64,000 nucleotides of DNA, taken from the NCBI GenBank assembly GCA_001936135.1, contig CP012817.1, forward strand, positions 806,001 to 870,000, written 5' to 3'. The stretch comes from Saccharomycopsis fibuligera x Saccharomycopsis cf. fibuligera. Lineage: Eukaryota; Ascomycota; Saccharomycetes; Ascoideales; Saccharomycopsidaceae. The notes beneath the pieces were generated by a model that was not told where the DNA came from, did not search any database, and saw only the letters and a program-made list of their open reading frames with translations. Made by a program: the position numbers and the translations under genes. Numbering within the stretch: the first letter of the stretch is position 1; the number at the start of each line of letters is the position of its first letter. Shown one piece after another: positions 38,201-47,705 of this stretch.

Positions 38201-38541
38201 TCCTCAGTTGCCAAATTTTCGATCTTCAGGGAATCAACGGTAGAATTAGTATCGCTGACCTGGTTCTCAATATTTGCTCTCTGTAGGATCTTGTTATTGT
38301 TGTTTTTGTCAATAGCGCTCAAAGTAACATTACTGTCGTTATCTGATGGTGTTCTCCTCACATTGTCAGAACTTTTCAATGAGCAGTCAAGCTTCAACAC
38401 TGAGCAGCGATGACATGTAGGAATCCCTTGTACCCGATCACAGCGGGTCTTAAGCTTCCTACAAGATTCACAAGACATAATTCGCCGTCTTTTTCTGGCT
38501 GGAGAAGCAGCCCGATGGCGGTTATCCGTCTTTGAAGACAT
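35227..38541 (-). CDS. Zn2Cys6 zinc-cluster transcription factor
   Basis: The 1104-residue protein has a canonical fungal zinc cluster with Cys at 24, 27, 34, 43, 46 and 53 (C-X2-C-X6-C-X8-C-X2-C-X6-C) after the basic stretch ARKRRR. Residues 130-165 form a likely coiled coil, and a large middle region resembles the regulatory domain of such factors. An Asp/Glu cluster lies near 700. The C-terminus carries a Gln/His-rich tract from a GTTGAT microsatellite (35391-35421) and an acidic Phe/Asp-rich end that could activate transcription. I cannot assign it to a named yeast factor. CCG triplets cluster upstream. The ATG is at 38541. Confidence 0.9.
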   Translation of the reverse strand: MSSKTDNRHRAASPARKRRRIMSCESCRKLKTRCDRVQGIPTCHRCSVLKLDCSLKSSDNVRRTPSDNDSNVTLSAIDKNNNNKILQRANIENQVSDTNSTVDSLKIENLATEEVIKDTIYQRQHQEQQLSNMELVLQKLDSFEKRFEELSANLDELRSASNHNHNHANYKDRISHSNCNSNTGANIKSAGLTLCSISKDREESLVSNTLINNTIDNIQLDFYTSSSPASLTNQVDYSLFQKSNDYATFRTQCNEFIELFTQNQSFYQNLAKSFLKISHFWIIPGGIKKITPEYVFEHPFISCIFVLIGMCFDDSHNYVNEQKTLFELAMKLLGKALLIDNLTDHDIEAIVYIATFNISRKSEANQFKLNKWLITNFAMNHIIIAFRFQDIFTKVLLARIYDKDQLFHLRIYNSLLIAFLQASLDNNRPVFITNDYLNFAKLILKFPEGLILVGDKIIVSKLDLLFLVVNLINNEKFAVGILNDIKDPQLSKFVDEKNMVLRIPEMENWKQQNKHLIRNDIAKILINAFHYYYIYLSKRILKDLEIKFKILYPLQMKSFTSQQLKSLDLLKKICFKTSIKYCFKLLKNTLDLNAYFIKGSPMFQFDQIIYASLTLLNSLASMTSFKNKRRTIELIGKNFWNLKKLGIKKNDATDTLEKVLKVIIDAAIKDHSILFDTLSHTPSSKNASNNVGKTKTATTFTDNGFTINGFDESDIDFQDDDDEELEVDSQVKQALRNENETQAGADGDEHDSNAKNLADNDDESAVEDDTVSVLSNIAESLYTAEKDHNIRYTTSDVRKRTTSFSASKSSVKTASEFLPLKARSYSDTGNERYLFSPQKQQQKQQQCNQLKLSEFNAPWRIGSKSPLGSMKEHPHSPVISTTKPTSKRPLAKFTSFQNGSPPGTTTASVNVINSHNINGKPNYLPPIMSTSTSFDLPSQYQFPVRHQTFDGLVDSPNNYRNSILNPSPVAVSAISPTLQQLSTHTSPHSNGHASFEPDQFHQHNHQQHPHQSHCQSHNQTEFQLQSQSQLLHQPQHHNQPYQHQHQHQHQQSLEPESLFLFNVDQTSLDNILMPDTSEYDNFNDFYRDLFVNNDMDGEYFNIRT

Positions 38542-38967
38542 GTGTGTGATCTGAGCTGTCGTCTTCAGCTTCTTTGTCTATTCCTCTATATTGTGCTGAG
38601 TTGCAAAAAGACAGGGCAATGACTATTGTTACTGACTAAAATTAGAAAGGCCAAATGGGAAAGAAAGGAACAAAGACGCCAGTGTACTAGAATGTGTCAA
38701 GGTAGACATAACTGTAGTTAGCAAAAGAAGGCTGTCGCCGGAATACCAGTCTTCCTTCATCTCGTCACTCCCCGCGAGATCTCCGCTCGCCGGGTACCAG
38801 TACCCTCAGCGCCCCAGCGCATGATAATGTTGCCTGCAGTGTCTATCAGCAGCCGCTAAGCAGCGCTCACTGCATAAAAAAACCGCAGCACTAAAAAGAT
38901 AACAGCTTTAGTCTCATTTTCAAGTTCGTAATTATTTCCATATGAAGTGGTTGACTTGCAGAGTACC
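38542..38967. other. Zinc-cluster factor promoter
   Basis: This 426 bp spacer is upstream of the minus-strand zinc-cluster gene. It includes a GC-rich patch (38765-38830) with several CCG triplets, the half-site recognised by zinc-cluster proteins. Confidence 0.5.
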
Positions 38968-41613
38968 TCATTTAGACTTGGAGCTGATACTATTGATATA
39001 GCCTTTCTTGTAGTAGTATGTATTGGAACCCTTGTGTTTCAGGCCTCCAGATTTCCGGTAGTGAAATCCAGAATATTTCTTTGAGGAAGATGAATGTAAA
39101 TCTTGCTTTTGCAGTTGTTGTTGTTGTAATTGTTGCTGTAAAGCCTGCTGCTTGGACACCCGCAAGCCGCCAATTTTGCCCTCTAGCTCATTGAGGTTAA
39201 TCTGGACTGCGTATGACTTGTATTTTTTCTTTTTGCCTAATCCTTCTGGCTTTTCTGATTTGGTACTTTCTAAATTGTTTTCAGTAGTGAATAACGGTAT
39301 CGAAGGCAAACTTAACCTAAATTCAATTATTGATGATGACTTAAATTTTATTATCGTAGATTTCGCTTGAATTTCTCTCACAAACATGAAATTGTTGTCA
39401 GCACGCTTGTAGAAAGTAGATGAAAATCCTTCGGGATATGAAGCATCATAGTTAACAATACTGTCTAGCGAAACTCGTAAGTGCAATTCCTCTTCATCCG
39501 TATTTTCATCATTGTCGTTGACACCAATGATATCTTCTTTGGATGCCGGTTGTTTGGGAGTCAGGCTATCACCAAGATTGAATCCTTCCAAAGAAACCAA
39601 GATATCATCTTCATCATCCCCATTTTTCTTCAAAGTCTCGCAAAATTGTGTGTTCATACTATTTATCTGATTCTCAAGATCATTAGAATGAGCCACTAGC
39701 TTTTTATGCTTAATTGATAGAGAATTAACTGCGGGCTGATTTTCATCTTTCGCATCAAGATTTATTTGTAGCGCATTGTTGGTCTTCTGTGCCAAACTAC
39801 TAAGCTGTTTACTGTTTTGATTTGTGAGACTTGAATTGATCCTATCCTTATCCTTGTGATTTATTATGTTATTGTTATTGTTGCTTTGCGAATTTAATAA
39901 ATGCAAGAAGTTGGAGTTTCTTCTCTGAGTGTATGAATCAGAATTAGAAAAGTATCCTGTATTATACTGGCCATCATTGCTGCTTGTGCCATTTAAACTC
40001 AAATTACTGGTACTTGGAATCGAAGAAGAAATAGTATTAGAAGGGTTGCTGTAACTTTTCGTAACATCTAAGCTATTCAAGAAAAGGTTTTGAGGGTTGT
40101 TACCATTGTAACCTTCTTCGGCGTTACTGTTACTATTACCCAAAAAAACGTCATTGACAGCAATTTGCGATTCATCATGTATGAAAGTTGGAATCATATC
40201 TTCTGTATTTTTCTCAAATGCTAGATCGAAAGAATCCAATGATTTATTTTTTAATGTGTCTAAGATATTATTTGCATTATGATTCATATTATAATTGATA
40301 TCGTTATGAGAACTACCATTAGGAACTCTTCCAATAGAATTGAAGCTTGTATCTAAAAATAAATTATCTCCAGTTAAATTTTTGTAAGAATCAGTTGGTG
40401 TGTTTAAGCTTGAGGCTAAGTTGAGGTGGGTTATCTGGTCATTGTTGTTATAATTATTTGTGGAAACGCTCGGTGTATTATTAGTTGTATTGTAGTTATA
40501 TCTGACTCGCTCACTTGTCGGTGAGGGAAAAAATCTAGAATAAAGATTTGAGCTTAACACTGGAGTTGTAAGAGGCGTTTCTGTGCTGCTTGTTGTTGTA
40601 TTGTTTGCATTTTTAGCATTATTATGGTTTATAGGATTTGAAAATGAGGCATCCATGAAACGACCACCGTTATTGGTTTTATTAAATCCGCTATGCTTGT
40701 TCGTATTCAACTGTAAAGCAGCCCTGTTGCTTTGATATGTCGAAGTGTTAATGTCAAGGTATGATGATATAGTATTGTTTGGATTAGAGCCCATTGGATC
40801 AAAAGCAGGAAATCTTGGGGTCGAAGCGCCACTTGTTTTTGAATTGCCAAAAGCATTTGGAGCATTGCCAGTATTCGTCGAACCTCCAAAGTCAAATAAC
40901 TGATCATTAAAGCCGTTGTTGAATGTCAGAGTGCTATTGATTGGTACACCTCCAGAAGTGTTACCGACAGAATTATCGATATCATTAGGTGGAGTGGTAA
41001 AGCTGTCAGGTCTTTGGAAGCTGGTGTTGCCAACAGCAATAGGAACCGCTGAGCCATTGTTGTTGAAGTTCGTGAAAGATAACGGGTTGCTCATCAATGA
41101 CGCCGAAGTTGAGTTAGTAGCGCTAGGAGCAGTTGAAGCAGCCGAAGAAGCTGCTGGCATAATGTTGTCAGTTGGATAGAAATTTGAAGTCGAAGACAAA
41201 TTGTTGTTGCCGCTGAAGCCTGATGATGTCCCGGAGAAGAGATCATATTTGTTCAGAGCGCTGGTATCATTGTTAGTGCCAGTGCTATTTTTGGACCAAA
41301 TGCTAGCCAGAGTTGCCTTTGAACCAAGGGAAACTGTGTGAGTGTTACTGCTACTAAAATAGTTATCATGGTTTGCGCCGATATTGCTGCTGCTGCTGCT
41401 GCTATTGTTATTTTTGTTGTTGTTGATTCCATTATTGTGGAGATGGCCCGGGACATTGTCGTTTGGTATGTAGGAGCTTGAAACGGAGTTCACGTTGCTA
41501 GGATTACCATTATTATAATTTTTCTGGTTCCTACTATTGAGAAGAATGAACGAGTCATCCAAAAATCCTCTTCTGTTACCGTTAAGGTTAACAGGACTAA
41601 AAAAGTTGCTCAT
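38968..41613 (-). CDS. Asn/Ser-rich protein of unknown function
   Basis: The 881-residue protein is Asn/Ser/Thr-rich over its first 600 residues. It then has a short helical part and a better-formed C-terminal segment at about 730-830 (LHLRVSLDSIVNYDASYPEGF, FMFVREIQAKSTIIKF, EFRLSLPSIPLF). The end is Gln-rich then basic with Tyr/Lys. The first residues (MSNFFSPVNL, RRGFLDDSFILLN) look conserved-type rather than low complexity. I recognise no domain. A role as a regulatory or RNP-associated factor would be guesswork. The ATG is at 41613, and no intron is needed. Confidence 0.75.
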   Translation of the reverse strand: MSNFFSPVNLNGNRRGFLDDSFILLNSRNQKNYNNGNPSNVNSVSSSYIPNDNVPGHLHNNGINNNKNNNSSSSSSNIGANHDNYFSSSNTHTVSLGSKATLASIWSKNSTGTNNDTSALNKYDLFSGTSSGFSGNNNLSSTSNFYPTDNIMPAASSAASTAPSATNSTSASLMSNPLSFTNFNNNGSAVPIAVGNTSFQRPDSFTTPPNDIDNSVGNTSGGVPINSTLTFNNGFNDQLFDFGGSTNTGNAPNAFGNSKTSGASTPRFPAFDPMGSNPNNTISSYLDINTSTYQSNRAALQLNTNKHSGFNKTNNGGRFMDASFSNPINHNNAKNANNTTTSSTETPLTTPVLSSNLYSRFFPSPTSERVRYNYNTTNNTPSVSTNNYNNNDQITHLNLASSLNTPTDSYKNLTGDNLFLDTSFNSIGRVPNGSSHNDINYNMNHNANNILDTLKNKSLDSFDLAFEKNTEDMIPTFIHDESQIAVNDVFLGNSNSNAEEGYNGNNPQNLFLNSLDVTKSYSNPSNTISSSIPSTSNLSLNGTSSNDGQYNTGYFSNSDSYTQRRNSNFLHLLNSQSNNNNNIINHKDKDRINSSLTNQNSKQLSSLAQKTNNALQINLDAKDENQPAVNSLSIKHKKLVAHSNDLENQINSMNTQFCETLKKNGDDEDDILVSLEGFNLGDSLTPKQPASKEDIIGVNDNDENTDEEELHLRVSLDSIVNYDASYPEGFSSTFYKRADNNFMFVREIQAKSTIIKFKSSSIIEFRLSLPSIPLFTTENNLESTKSEKPEGLGKKKKYKSYAVQINLNELEGKIGGLRVSKQQALQQQLQQQQLQKQDLHSSSSKKYSGFHYRKSGGLKHKGSNTYYYKKGYINSISSKSK

Positions 41614-42365
41614 GTTGATTGGTGAGAAGGGCGCTTGAAGATACTAACAGTACCAGCCGACTTGGGGAGTCGTAAAGATCTGCTCTAATGACTTGTAGGG
41701 GCAGCTGGTATTGAGGAGGTTACCTTCCTATCAACAGTCTGTGAGTTAAGTGTTGATAGTGTTTGGTAGGATGGCTTGACAGGGCGATGATCGAGAGATC
41801 TCACCGGATGTTGGCTAGTTCTTTTGATCCTAAGAGCCCGTTTTATTTTTTTTTTTTTTTACTTTTTTCTACTCTTCTTCACTTTCGGGGTCTCCCGCTT
41901 CAGCTTCTGGTTGAGAGAAGGCGTCACCCGGCACTCTCACTGCCTCCCCGAGCTTGCAATAGTATATTGTAGTATACTAGAGTATATACTGTGACGAGGA
42001 GGCAATTAATCTGTAATCATTAGTTGTGTTTTCCAGAAAACTCAAACATAAATGATCGGTGACTCTACTTATCTAAGATATAAGGCATATAGATGACGTA
42101 TGAATAGCAGATAGCTAATATGTTGCAAAGCAAGGAAAAGACAAACCACTTAGACCCAAGAAAGACTTACAGGACACTGTCAAGTGAGCAAGTGGTTTCG
42201 ACACGCTGTGTACCGGTAGACTGACTACAAAAATATTCACATAACCAAAAGCCACTATACTAATAACCAATTGTAAACTTCCTATATAATCATATGATAT
42301 TCCTCCCTCGTTATCATTTTTCAGTACGTTTTAGCACAGAAACTTCAATTTCCGCGGAGAGCAAA
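41614..42365. other. Promoter of the Asn/Ser-rich gene
   Basis: This 752 bp spacer lies between two minus-strand genes. It contains short T-runs near 41848-41861 and a GTATACTAGAGTATATACTG stretch near 41973. I see no gene. Confidence 0.5.
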
Positions 42366-43093
42366 CTATGTAGTCTTTTTTCGTAAGTTGCTTGTGAGAG
42401 GTATGTTCTCCAAGTACTTCTTGACGTCCGCCTCACTAAGCCCGTCAACATGGTCCCTTTTGCCCAAATTAACTTCACCAACCTGAATAAGATGTTTTTC
42501 GAGAAGCAAAAGATTTCGCGAGTTGGCTTTGTAAAGAATGTCAATAAAGTCACCGACAATAGGAATCAATCCAATTGCAAAGTCAATGAGAATATTGAGA
42601 ATCATCTTGATCTGAATGTCAACTGGCAAGCCGCCTTGAACACGCAAACATAACCGGAAAATCAATATCGACAAGTAGATGTTCAAAATATCACCAATAA
42701 TAGGCACTGCACCAATTAAGTTGCCGAGGCCGACTCTAACACCGCAAATGTTGAAAAGTAGGTCCATTCGGTATGCCCTGCGCTTTACCTTTTCATAAAT
42801 TCTAGCATCATTGGTACTCACTCCCTGTGGAGTCTTCTTTTTAACCCGCTTGACAAGTTTTCTTTCTTTGTTTAAGCCTGAATCAACGATGATTTCTTCG
42901 TAGTATGGGTCCTCGGTACCAAACTTGTTGAGAGTGGTTTCGTTGAAAATCTGGGATTTCAGTGGTTAGTAAAATGAATATGTCCGAGACTCGGAGCTTG
43001 GTTGTTGCCGATTTCAAAAGAGTACAGCAGCGGACGTAAAACACTCAAGAAACATACTCTTTTTGTGATAAACTTGATGAGATACGATGACAT
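42366..43093 (-). CDS. DUF4112-type small membrane protein (spliced)
   Basis: There are two exons, 43093-43058 and 42950-42366, giving about 206 residues. Exon 1 encodes MSSYLIKFITKR; exon 2 continues IFNETTLNKFGTEDPYYEE. The body has the DUF4112 pattern: RMDLLFNICGVRVGLGNLIGAVP-type sequence, IIGDILNIYLSILIF, then DFAIGLIPIVGDFIDILYKANSRN, with two membrane-associated hairpins each holding a P-I-(I/V)-G-D motif. The function of the family is unknown to me. The apparent frame alone would start at a GTG inside exon 2, which is why the upstream exon is needed. Its neighbour on the far side is a tRNA-Val gene. Confidence 0.85.
42951..43057 (-). other. Spliceosomal intron of the DUF4112 gene
   Basis: This 107 bp intron has 5' site GTATGT, branch point TACTAAC (plus coordinates 42965-42971) and 3' site CCCAG. 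It lies between complete codons. An in-frame TGA sits 10 bases before the 3' site. Confidence 0.88.
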
Positions 43094-43473
43094 TGGTAAA
43101 TATGTTTAAGGAATTGAGTAGTAAAAGATAGTAAAGTAGTAAAAAAGAGGCTTACTTGAGGTTAGCGTAGTGAGTTATGTTTTTACATCGCAGAATGAAA
43201 GTAAAAAAAACTTAAGAGTAGCAATCTTAAAAGGTCACTGGAATTTGTCCATAGAAGCGGCGCAGCGTCATCGCAACTTCGCACGCCAAACAAAAAGAAA
43301 TCCAGCAGATGCTAGCACTTTTTGGAGTTTCTTTGTCCAAAGCCAACCTTAACTTCAGGCAAAACATACCTATAGCATTGCTGAGCAATCTTACTAGCAG
43401 ACAGCCTGCATTCAACATTTGCCAATATCGACCATTCATATATACATACACCAGATGAAGTCTGCAAAAAAAT
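43094..43473. other. Spacer between DUF4112 gene and tRNA-Val
   Basis: This region upstream of the DUF4112 gene includes T7 (minus sense, 43466-43472) directly after the tRNA, which serves as a Pol III terminator. I see no gene. Confidence 0.5.
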
Positions 43474-43567
43474 TGACCCCTCCGAGGTTCGAACTCGGGA
43501 CCTTTTGCGCACCCTAGAAGAAACTTCAAGTGTGAAGCAAACGCGTTAACCTCTACGCCAAGGGGTC
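43474..43567 (-). tRNA. tRNA-Val(CAC) with 21-nt intron
   Basis: The mature 73-nt cloverleaf has acceptor GACCCCT/AGGGGTC, D stem GCGT/ACGC, anticodon stem TTTGC/GCAAA with loop TTCACAC (anticodon CAC) and T arm CCGAG-TTCGAAC-CTCGG, then discriminator A. A 21-nt intron follows position 37; its GTG end can pair with the CAC anticodon as in canonical tRNA introns. T7 follows. The core matches S. cerevisiae tRNA-Val(CAC), which has no intron. Confidence 0.93.
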
Positions 43568-43915
43568 ATTATTGAGATGTCTTTTTTCAAAATAGTACAG
43601 AATGACTGATTCACTTATAATACTTTCCTGATACGACAGGTTTTGTCTATGGTATTTTTTCCCGTCCCTTATAAAGGCGCCCACAAGCAAAGGGGTACCA
43701 CACGGTTTTTTTGGGCACTAGAAAACCCCGAGGTAAAAAAGTATTCTATGGAAAACTAAAGAAAGTTTCAATACTCAAAAAACCACTTTAAATAACCGGT
43801 TTTTATGGCACTATATAGTGTGATAGCTCAACCTCATCTCTATTTCCGATAACTCACTTGAATTCCCAAGCCCTGGAATTATTTTTCCAAAGAGCGCCAA
43901 GACAATTGAAGCGAA
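43568..43915. other. MGR1 promoter
   Basis: This 348 bp spacer lies between the tRNA-Val 5' end and the MGR1 ATG. It contains CACTATATAGTG near 43809, a palindrome with a TATA core. I see nothing else. Confidence 0.5.
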
Positions 43916-45412
43916 ATGGGATTCTTCTTTCCTTCCAGAAACACCAATAATAGAGGTAGTGCATCACGAGGAGGCAGTGGAGGCGCTAACGGCAATGGCA
44001 ATGGCAATAACAATGGCAATGGAAACAACAGCAACGAAGACAACCCAGTGGACCCAGCGAATGATGGAAGTGGCAATGGTCAGGCACAAGAAATTTCTGG
44101 TCTTGCTGAACAGTTTGGTTTTTACAATAACATGAGTTTTGGCCTACGCCATTGGGGCCCATTAATTCCCTTTGGAGATAGAACAGATGCGATTCTTTTA
44201 TTATCAACCGCCCAACTAGCATTAGGGATAGGTCTATACAGATTTGGCAAAAGAACTACATTTCCATTACAGACAAGAAACCACTTGAATGTGTTTAATC
44301 AATCAAAAACTAGAATATTTCTAAATACTTTATTTAAGACTCCATTTGTCTTGGGTGGTGGGTACCTCATATTGCTTAGTGGGTTTGAATATGCCAGATT
44401 GACATTGCCATATGATCCATTGTATGAACAGGCCAAAATCTCCAGAAGTACTTTTAAAGACTATCTTGCTTTGAATAGATACAATTCCGCAGAAAACCCA
44501 ATGAAAGCTGAAGTTAAAGAAATTTTTGATTTTCACGACACTAGCATCTTGAGTCAAGTGCTTGTGAATTGGCATGGGCCATTATATGAGCCAATAATGA
44601 CGCATGAACAATGGCTTACTAGGTATAAGATTTGGCTTAAAAGAAAGAATCTTGTTGATTTTCCAGACTTGATTGATGAAGATACATTGAGGTCCAGAAT
44701 GTCCACATTGCCGTTGATTGTTCCTGATAAAACCACTGACCTGCTCTTGCGTGATCCAAAACACACGAGAGCTATTTATTTTAAAACGAAGCACAGAAAT
44801 CAAGAGAACTATAATCAAATCCTTGCTAGTGATGAAAGTTTTCGCAACTTTTTAAATGATAGAAGAGGACAAGACCAAACATCGTACGGTCATGAGGCAA
44901 ACGCTAATTCTCTTGAACCAGCTACAAATAATTATACTCACGCGCCAGACAATAATAGCGAAAGCAATCTAGAGGAAGATGACACTTTGATAAGATTCGA
45001 TGAATCCACTGAGGATCTTTTCAATACAGATTTCGATCGGTTTTGGCAGCGCATTGCTAACCCATGGGTGATGCTAAAATGGGAAACTTCTTACAGATTT
45101 CAAGCCATACCCAAGTCGCCAATCTATGCTTACGAAGACGCATACCCAAAAAAGGAAGAAACCCCTATCCAAAACAAATTTGAAGACAATGTGTCTGATG
45201 ATACCAATTTTGCTGAAGAAACAGTCGCTGATAGCTCTACTAATCCAAATTCTAAAAACACCCCTCCTCTGAACAACAATAACAATAACAGCGACAACGA
45301 TGATAGCAACAACAAAAATAGCATTCTGAAACTTAGTTCAACTAATAGAAAAGTGAAAAATGATGGCTCAGAAAATTCATCCGAGAATGTTAGTGCAAAC
45401 AATACCCAATAA
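43916..45412 (+). CDS. MGR1: Mitochondrial i-AAA protease adaptor Mgr1
   Basis: The 498-residue protein aligns with S. cerevisiae Mgr1 at GLRHWGPLIPFGD before the first membrane segment (about 91-108), at a second segment (143-158), at NWHGPLYEPIMTHEQWLTRY in the intermembrane-space part, and at NPWVMLKWETSYRFQAIPKSP near the end. Mgr1 binds the Yme1 i-AAA protease in the inner membrane and helps recruit substrates. A Gly/Asn-rich run (residues 14-60) precedes the core, and an Asn/Asp/Ser-rich tail follows it. The match is patchy, as usual for this fast-evolving family, but the order of blocks is right. Confidence 0.75.
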   Translation: MGFFFPSRNTNNRGSASRGGSGGANGNGNGNNNGNGNNSNEDNPVDPANDGSGNGQAQEISGLAEQFGFYNNMSFGLRHWGPLIPFGDRTDAILLLSTAQLALGIGLYRFGKRTTFPLQTRNHLNVFNQSKTRIFLNTLFKTPFVLGGGYLILLSGFEYARLTLPYDPLYEQAKISRSTFKDYLALNRYNSAENPMKAEVKEIFDFHDTSILSQVLVNWHGPLYEPIMTHEQWLTRYKIWLKRKNLVDFPDLIDEDTLRSRMSTLPLIVPDKTTDLLLRDPKHTRAIYFKTKHRNQENYNQILASDESFRNFLNDRRGQDQTSYGHEANANSLEPATNNYTHAPDNNSESNLEEDDTLIRFDESTEDLFNTDFDRFWQRIANPWVMLKWETSYRFQAIPKSPIYAYEDAYPKKEETPIQNKFEDNVSDDTNFAEETVADSSTNPNSKNTPPLNNNNNNSDNDDSNNKNSILKLSSTNRKVKNDGSENSSENVSANNTQ

Positions 45413-47306
45413 CAGTAATAAGAGAAAAAAAAGACTGTTAATTACAACATTGCCATCTAAAGCCACTACAATTAGCGCATATTCAATCATCAATCCAAAC
45501 ACTTGCAGACATTGCTCACTACTTAAACCCAGGTTGTTGTTTTTTTTTGACCAATCTATACCTACAGACAATTAGAGTACAGGACGTAACTACTGTTCCC
45601 TCATACTTTTTACTTCTATAGTCAAAATATCTTAATGCTAACTTCGTCTGGTTGCGTTAAGCTATATAATAATATCTACTCTGTTAGACCCTCTTTTTAC
45701 ATTTCATATGTTAACACCTCATTACTTGTTGGCTCTCTTTTTCATTTAATTCTCTCAATGCATACACATGGTTTTACTATGTTTCCTAACCTACTTACAC
45801 CCTGATTTTTTTATATAAACAAGCATCTGTAAATGGTTGTGTCTCTAGTATTATTTAGAAAGGTATCATTTAAATAAAATAAAAACTATACTAATGAATA
45901 GCAGGTCTACAGGCTAGTGGACGAATTTAACCACTTCAATCTGGGTTGCGCTACAAAATTGCTCAATGCTTATCATCCACCACCTCATTCCAAGCTATTG
46001 CCTCAATTCTAAGCTTTTTTACTTTGAAATAGTTGGCAAGACTTTTCAATAATTCTCTAAGGCAGTTTTTGTATCTTACGGAATCGCAGACTTTGATATC
46101 TCCTCATCTTTCTTATTCAAACTGATCTGCATACACATATGTATTGCATAGTTATCTTCCTCATAAACTGTGCTTGTAACATTTAATTGTATTTATTGAG
46201 GATTCAGTCTTTTTGTTTGCATTCCTTTCGTTTGTACCCCTGTCGTTTGATCTAGTTCTCAGTTTATTTTCTCGTATGTAAGGCGGTGAAGATTGACACA
46301 GTTGTCTTTTACCAGAGCAAGCACACAGTATGAAACTGTGTTGGATAGAGGTTTTGATCTTGAAAACGGTATGGGAATAATTTACACCATATAAAACCGT
46401 AAATATGCGTTTCAAAATGTGCGTGTGCTTTGAAAACTAGCATATGAGTTTATTGTTGTCTAGAGAGAACGGTGCATGTTAAAACCATTGGCGTTTCGGC
46501 GGTAATATAAAACAGTGCTGCTCCTAGCGCAATAATGCACAATGTTGCATAAAAACGGTTACGTTTTGCCTTCACTCTAAAGGCTTATAGCCGATTAATA
46601 CGTGATGCGAGTTACTTAACATCAAAATATGATAAGGCCCAAATATTTTGTTATTCTTTCTCCATTACCTTTGCCATATTTGCTAATATAATGCGAGAAC
46701 ATATTCAATAGTATTCTCCACTTTGAGGGATAGAAAAATAGCGTATCTTTGCTAAACGGTCTCTCCTCAAGCGAAATTACTTTTTTCTTTTAGTCGATTC
46801 CATGGGTTTTACCCCAACTAAATAATATCGGGCCGTGCACAGCAATATTGAACAATGCAGACGATTATGGTGTTATTTTGATACGTCGAAGGCCTCAACA
46901 GCCTTTTCGTAGTATTATGCTGCTCAAAAAAAAATGTTGTCATTGTAATCAGATCTTGACAAAAAATGCCAATACTAAGAATGCCGTGCAACATAGTCGT
47001 AATACGATGTGATGCGTATTAGAGGATCAGTAGATAGAAGTATGGGTTTTGGAAAATAATGGTAATGGGTATACGGTTTACTGGATATAATATAACAATA
47101 ATATTACTGACGATAGAAAAATGAGAATGTTTAAAAGTTTCAGAAAATTTGCTACTATATATACTATAAAGAACCCTTTTCTACAGCTGCCCGTTTTATA
47201 CAATCAGTAAATCAATTAACTGTCTCAACAAAAAGAAGTTACTTTACATATTCATCAATTCGACTTATCGACAACCTTTTTCTCACATACTACCCAAAAC
47301 CCAAAA
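45413..47306. other. 1.9 kb upstream region of the secreted-protein gene
   Basis: This is the largest spacer before a plus-strand gene in the window. It has many short AT-rich motifs and, at the end, TATATATA (47156-47163). Frames inside are short and unsupported. A long upstream region with a TATA box suggests complex regulation of the next gene. Confidence 0.5.
47156..47163 (+). promoter_or_regulatory. TATA box of the secreted-protein gene
   Basis: TATATATA, followed by CTATAAAG, lies about 145 bp upstream of the ATG at 47307. Strong TATA boxes mark inducible yeast genes. Confidence 0.5.
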
Positions 47307-47705
47307 ATGCAATTGCTCAAACTCGCTTCATTAGCCGTCACCGCCTCTTTTGCCCTCCAACCAGTGCTCGCAGTCCCTGTGGCTAAAGCTAACCCAGAAG
47401 ACTTTTCCAAACCGGTTGCCAGTACTGAAGAAAATGCTTCCAAAGCCAACTCGAAGAAAAAGTTCTTTAGTTCCTCCAATGCTAAGCACTGGGGTATTGG
47501 TGCTGCTGGGGCTATGGGTGGTAAATGGATTTACGACCACTTAATCAAAGGTGACACTACTTCTGGGTCTAGTTCTGCTTCTAGTTCAGATCCTGCCGCT
47601 GCTGCTGATGGAACTGACAGCACCGGTAGCACCGGTAGTAGTAGCGTTGCTGCTGTTGATGCAGCAGACAGTAATCCTGCCGTCAATACTGTTGCTGCTC
47701 AATGA
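47307..47705 (+). CDS. Small secreted protein, cysteine-free
   Basis: The 132-residue protein has a clear signal peptide (MQLLKLASLAVTASFALQPV, cleavage expected near residue 22), then a Lys/Glu/Ser spacer ending in a KKK at 50-52 that could be a dibasic Kex2-type site. A short Gly/Ala-rich hydrophobic stretch with Trp and Tyr (HWGIGAAGAMGGKWIYDHLI, 61-80) follows, then a Ser/Asp/Ala/Gly-rich tail. It has no Cys and no obvious GPI signal. I recognise no family. It could be a cell-surface or secreted peptide precursor; nothing in the sequence tells the activity. The ATG is at 47307, behind a TATA box and a 1.9 kb upstream region. Confidence 0.8.
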   Translation: MQLLKLASLAVTASFALQPVLAVPVAKANPEDFSKPVASTEENASKANSKKKFFSSSNAKHWGIGAAGAMGGKWIYDHLIKGDTTSGSSSASSSDPAAAADGTDSTGSTGSSSVAAVDAADSNPAVNTVAAQ

